From Ulva prolifera (taxonomy: Eukaryota > Chlorophyta > Ulvophyceae > Ulvales > Ulvaceae), in contig CM041202.1 of the NCBI GenBank assembly GCA_023078555.1, positions 1,794,022 through 1,858,021 on the forward strand: 64,000 nt of DNA, given 5' to 3'. The position numbers and the translations under genes are program-made. Below, in pieces: positions 59,273 to 64,000 of the stretch (position 1 is the stretch's first letter; every line of letters begins with the position of its first letter). The notes beneath the pieces are model-generated. The model was given only the letters and a program-made list of their open reading frames with translations. It searched no databases and had not been told where the DNA came from.

Positions 59273-61982
59273 TTCTCGAGCCAGACGAGTCGATGTAACG
59301 GGATTGTTTTGAACTTTGAATCGACAGCTGACAGCCCGACGCGCTTCTCTCCACTGCGAGCTTTGTAGTTCGTTGCAGGCTGCGTTGTTGCAGCTCCGAA
59401 TTTGTGCAGTAAAGCGTAAAGTTTATGTGTTCTCACTGACCAGCTTTCCGCTGCGAATAACTTGATGCGGACGACTGAGTACTGCCGTTGCGTCGCGTGC
59501 ATGCTCGCCCGATTGTCGCCTTAACTCAGATTTGAACGGGACACCGCGTCGCCTGACAGAACTGCACAATTCAACACTAATGTGAAGCTGATTTCAGCCA
59601 AAAGAGCCGATTTAGCTGACAGACGGCATGTACAGCTTTGGTACATTCTCAGAGTGCCCTCTTGGGCTCCACTATATATAATGTCTTGGCCACCAGCTAT
59701 GAAATTGCACGCGCATTTGTTCTGCGAATTCATAAGGCATACAATACATATTAACAAGCGACGAGCCCGTCTTCGGGGGGGTTTTACGCTTTGATACTTG
59801 TGGCTTGAGCATGAACTTCGATGCTGGCGGAGCGCTGCAGCCAGCGTGGCCAGAGGTGCAGCATGGCTGCGGCGCTCTGCTGCTTGACGCGTCATGCTCG
59901 AAGCTCGTCGCAAATTGTTTCTGTAGCACTGAATATGATGAATCATATATGGTGAGAATATCTGATGCCTCAGCAGAGGCAGAAGCGGCCGCATCCGTGG
60001 CGGAGTGCTGCTGAAAGCCACGTGGCCAGAAGTGCAGCGCAGTTGCGACGCTGGATGGCGACGCGAACGCGAAACGACCGGCGCCGCGGAGTTTTTTGAA
60101 GCAGATGCATACATGCGAAGCCGATGCCGAAGCTCCGGGGCGGAGTCGAGGCTGGAACGGGGCCGCCGCCGGACAATCGATACATACATAGATCTAGCTG
60201 TAGACTAAAAATGTCAGCTCTTGCTTCGTGGCGTCTGTGGCATGCGCAGGCGTGCTTCGTCCGGCCAGTGACCGCCAAGTCCCTCATCTGCTACAGCTGA
60301 TGCACCAGCCGTGACGTTTGTGTGCATCGCATCACCATCATGTCGAGTAAGTAGTTTGATAAGGCATAACGTCGCTTTCATCTCGTATCGTGACTTCGAC
60401 TAGGAAGCAGGCGTCAGTGCTGCCCTGACACTACGCTTGAACCGTCGGGCATGTCCCACGCTCGGGCTACAGATGTACATAGCATGGCCATGCACCATCG
60501 TGTACGCATTTCGTCGAAGGAAAAAGCGGATAGGTACAGTCGCGACCACGCACTGCAGTCTGATCAGCTAGCTGGTGTGATCTGGGCCGTCCAAGGTATG
60601 TCTTGTCACTGTGTACATTGTTGTGCTGCATTGTAATGCACACAATGCAGCCATGAGGATGTCTGTATATATATTCTGACGCGATGCAGCCTGCAGCTGA
60701 GTCAATGTTCTCTGCTGTGCACATGCTTCCCCATGCTGCCTGTCAGCAGTCTTGCTGGCAACCACATTGCATGTCGGCTGCCAAATTTTTGTTCTATCTT
60801 TGGCGCCTCCTTTGTAGGCACTCGAATAGGATGCTGCTCACTGCTGAGTGTGCACTATGCTCGTGTGCCAGTTCACTTTGAGTGACGCATGTTGCGCAAT
60901 CGTCAGCTGTGGCGCCACTGTTCCTGCTGACTGTGTCCTGCAACGATTATGTCATTGTCATGCTGACGATCATTCTGATATGAGCTCGTCAGTGATGCCG
61001 CAGCCTGCCTGAGCTGAGGCAACCTGCCCAAGCTCGCAGCTTGGGCTTGGCGACTTGTGCGTGGGGCCTGCGACGGCCGGGCTGCCAGTCTGGGCCGCCG
61101 CGGCCGCGTGGGCGGCGGGTCGTTTTGCGTGCAGGCGCGGGGCTGCGTGTGAGTGGGGCGGGAGCGGGTGCTCGCATGCTCAAATCCGCAGTGGACACTT
61201 GGGACGCTGGCAAGGGCTTGGGCTGCAATTTCATCGGGGGACACATTGTGCTGCTGGCAGTGTAGCGACGTGCAGCGCAGGTGAGTTTGGGGAGGGGGGG
61301 GCTGCGAAAGTGACTAAATGCCGGGCTACCGGCTGCCAATATCTGCCGACCACTTGCACATTACACCTTCAATATCAGGCCTGAGATGCATACAGAGGAT
61401 TGTCAGGCCAGGTTGCTTTCTGTGCAAGAGGACACGTCCCTATGTTCCATACGTACTATGTATGGCACATACAATGGATGCACGGGTAGTACCCATGCAT
61501 CAATTGCACAGGGGACAGACGTTCTGTACACCGTACGAACGCACATATCTCTGCACCTGATGGCCTGTAGAGAATGTACACGTTTCTTTGCATGCCTTTG
61601 GCATGTTGGTGTTCCATTTTTTGCTCCACTGCATGTGTACGCGGCTGCAATGCAATGCTCAAGTGTGGAGAAATTCCACTAAAGGCAAAACGCGTCTCTC
61701 CCTTGCAAGATGGTGACTGTGCATAGCTGACAGTCGCCCTGATCTCAAAAAGTTAAGTCGTCTCTGATACATTACAACGTACCACCATCCAATCTGCCCG
61801 CACGGAGTCATTTTCTGGCTACTCCAGCCATTTTCTGACCTGGCATAGGTTCATCCAGCGTCTCCCTGTGTCTCCCTCCATCCGTGCTGCCAAAGTATGT
61901 CCCCATGTGATCGCGAGATTGTGTTCCAAGCATTGCCGCTTCCCAATCCACACTGGAGCACTGTCAATGCGTGTGAGTCGTC
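59273..61982. other. long stretch without recognised genes
   Basis: Open frames on both strands, including a 222-codon minus frame at 59521-60189, lack motifs or splice support. A weak internal duplication (GTGGCCAGAGGTGCAG near 59838 against GTGGCCAGAAGTGCAG near 60022) is present. Confidence 0.45.
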
Positions 61983-63596
61983 CTATGCCATGACAGCCAA
62001 TGCTGCCACACAGGCTGCACCAAGAAGTGCGACACAGCTCAACACTGGAGCTGCCTCAGACGCATCTTCAAGCTGAACTTGCCCAGCTCGTTCGCTGCTG
62101 CTGGAAATTCCATCAGCCCCCGGAGGATCCTCTGTGCCAGCTGCCGCACCACTGCCTGGATCGCCAGCTATCTCGGGTTCGCCTGTCACTTGTGCTGTGC
62201 CCTGAGGCACATCCTCGGCTCCAAAGTCAGTGAATGTTCCGTCTGGGAGGGCCGGCAGAAGTACAGCATCGATGACATGGACAGGCCCAACACAGGTGGT
62301 GACGTCGGGGGTCAGTACAAGCGCGCCAGGTGCCTTCAAGCCGCGGGACTGGATGCTCAGGCCTGACTCAGTAGTAGTCACATAAACATCTTGGTCAAGC
62401 AGAGTCTGTATGACAATTGAGCCACCAGCGGACCCGAGCTCCTCAACGATCGCAGCAGCAGTCAGGTCGCCCGGAACCACATGATTCAGTAAGATCTGCA
62501 TGTTGGCCATCCATGAGGGCAGCGCCTTACCCTGGCAGATGTTCGGTTTGGAAAATTGAGCAGCGGTCACATGGTATCAAGTTGTGCACAGGGTGACATG
62601 AAGTGATTTTCGTTGAGTGTGTAGTCGGCTGGTGTGTCACAACAAATGTGAGCAGAGGTAGCAGACATACATCAGCCACTGCAGCCTCTGGCAGAACACC
62701 GCCAAACTTCTGTGCGGCGGCGGTGAACGCCTCGTTGGTAGGTGCAAAGATCGTCACACGGTTGTCACCAATAAACATCTCAGCTTCAGACACTGCAGCT
62801 AGGAAGGCCATACCCGAAGGGGTCATCTGCAATGTGAGCTCGCGTGTCAACATGTCAAGCATCATGCCACATAAGGACCAAGACTATTTCACACTGTCTG
62901 AGAAGGCCAGACTGCAGGCAAAGCAGTGCATTCACCACACATACAATGGTAGATTGGCGCTCACCTCGATGCGATCGGCCTCGGCGGTGATGGCGTCCAC
63001 TAGAGCAGTGAGTCCAGCATCTGTTGCTGTGATCGCAACAGAAGAGCATTCCTGCAAAGACTGTCAGATAACAGATTGCAATCGCACACACAAGCACCTA
63101 CCCTGTGACCTGTGAGGTCAATGCCGTGGTTCCCCACATGTGAGTCATCCAGCAAAAACAGTGTGCAGTCGCAAACACAGATCCATGTACTCGTCAACAT
63201 GGGTTCACTGCAAGACACTCAGGATGAAAAAGGCAGAAGCAAGGGTCTTTATTGAAAGACAAACAGGGAAGAGCACACCTCATCACCAGCTTCAGCCTGT
63301 GGGGCTGCGGCAGGCTCACTGGCAAAGATGACAGTCATTGCCTTCGCATCTGCCGGCAGAAGGACTTTGTCAATGACATGGACCGGACCGACACAGGTGA
63401 TGGTGTCAGCAGCAACTACAAGGGCACCAGGAGCTGCGAGGCCGCGGGATTGCACGTAAAGGCCGTCATCCACGGTGGTCACGTACAAATCGCTGCCGAG
63501 GAGAGTCGGCACGATCGTGGAGCCACCGTCCTCACCAAGCACAGCCTTGATTGCACTGGACGTGAGTTCTCCAGGCACGACGTGGTTCAAAAGGAC
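61983..63596 (-). CDS. tandem fasciclin-domain (FAS1), probably GPI-anchored protein
   Basis: 5'-partial: upstream exons lie beyond the visible exons or off the window. Exons 63279-63596, 62965-63051, 62671-62826 and 61983-62495 join in phase 0. The first holds the second half of one FAS1 domain (LLNHVVPGELTSSAI, GPVHVIDKVLLPAD). The rest form a complete second domain (ITATDAGLTALVDAI, FIGDNRVTIFAPTNEAF, LLNHVVPGDLTAAAI, GPVHVIDAVLLPAL). A Pro/Ser/Glu-rich stalk and a hydrophobic end (SCVALLGAACVAALAVMA) suggest a GPI-anchor signal. FAS1 proteins mediate adhesion in walls and at cell surfaces (algal-CAM of Volvox is the classic case). No further FAS1 exon is visible up to 64000. Confidence 0.88.
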
Positions 63597-64000
63597 CTGC
63601 AGAGACTGTTCAATCGGTGTGCCATACTACAGCACGGCAGGGCAGAGCACGATTCTGCTCTGACATGCTACGGAATGCTAGAACAGTGCACATTGCTTGA
63701 TCTGTAGAGTGGATGCATGATCAAACTGTTCTCTACCACCACTGAGCACCGAAGAGGCTTCACCGTCCAGAAGATCATGCAACACACAGTCTCCAGCATG
63801 AGCATGATCACACATGTCTGAGCAATCACAGGGCACAGAGTAGCCAGCAGTAGACACCAAGCAGCATGGTGATACCATGCACATTGCCATACGGTGCCGC
63901 TGTCTGCAGAAATTGTTTCGGCCACATTTTACAAGTTGTTGTGGGTTTGGTGTGGTTGGTGTGTTAGCTGTGATTTGGGTGTAATCATATGGGATTTCAT
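63597..64000. other. upstream intron or flank of the FAS1 gene
   Basis: No FAS1 first-half sequence is visible, so the missing exons must be further right, beyond the window edge. Confidence 0.4.

Noticed and set aside
59521-60189. 222-codon minus-strand frame
   Set aside because: Arg/Ser-rich composition typical of antisense GC-rich DNA; no motif.

Overview
The window looks like nuclear DNA of a green alga (Chlorophyta). The genes are split by many short introns with GT-AG ends and GC-rich exons. The proteins read most like plant and green-algal homologues (dyskerin, prolyl 4-hydroxylase, organellar NusG, fasciclin domains). Several genes carry TGTAA just past the stop, the usual green-algal poly(A) signal. 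A DIRS-type retrotransposon resembling the Kangaroo/TOC elements of volvocine algae fits the same picture. No genus can be named from sequence alone. All gene names rest on motifs recognised by eye; no database was searched.

Layout. 1-4.5 kb: SINE tails, a 52-bp foldback and a prolyl 4-hydroxylase gene (minus). 4.5-11.15 kb: a tyrosine-recombinase retrotransposon with identical split direct repeats, a recombinase frame on plus, a reverse transcriptase/RNase H region on minus and an internal minisatellite. 12.6-16.85 kb: dyskerin/CBF5 (minus, six exons). 17.27-23.9 kb: a divergently transcribed seven-exon gene for a 1538-residue NusG-like protein whose NGN and KOW domains are separated by about 1,230 residues of Trp/Asp/Arg/Gly-rich sequence. 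25.0-27.9 kb: IPI3/WDR18 (minus, five exons). 30.3-33.8 kb: a secretory thioredoxin-like/ERp29-domain protein (minus, eight exons, two of them 17 and 25 nt). 34.2-35.4 kb: a protein with two BUD22/SRFBP1-like C-terminal motifs. 36.2-36.9 kb: a PUB-domain protein. 38.7-40.6 kb: a METTL26/UPF0585-type methyltransferase. 41-47.9 kb: mostly unrecognised sequence with one probable membrane-protein gene, a minisatellite, a foldback and a hammerhead-ribozyme-like core. 48.0-54.2 kb: a 978-residue protein with a BTB-like start, a serine-rich linker and ribonuclease-inhibitor-type leucine-rich repeats. 55.5-59.3 kb: a tRNA-derived SINE, a broken Ty1/copia relict and a tRNA-Ala(AGC) gene. 62.0-63.6 kb and beyond the edge: a tandem fasciclin-domain, probably GPI-anchored protein (minus).

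Three of the recognised genes act in nucleolar ribosome biogenesis (dyskerin, IPI3, BUD22-like). The others act in the secretory pathway and wall (prolyl hydroxylase, ERp29-like, fasciclin). No operon-like or defence-type cluster is visible. The strongest candidates for something undescribed are the NusG-like protein with its giant W/D/RGG insert and the single-thioredoxin ERp29-domain protein. Next come the DIRS element with convergent coding strands and a heptamer crossover site, and the long perfect palindromes.
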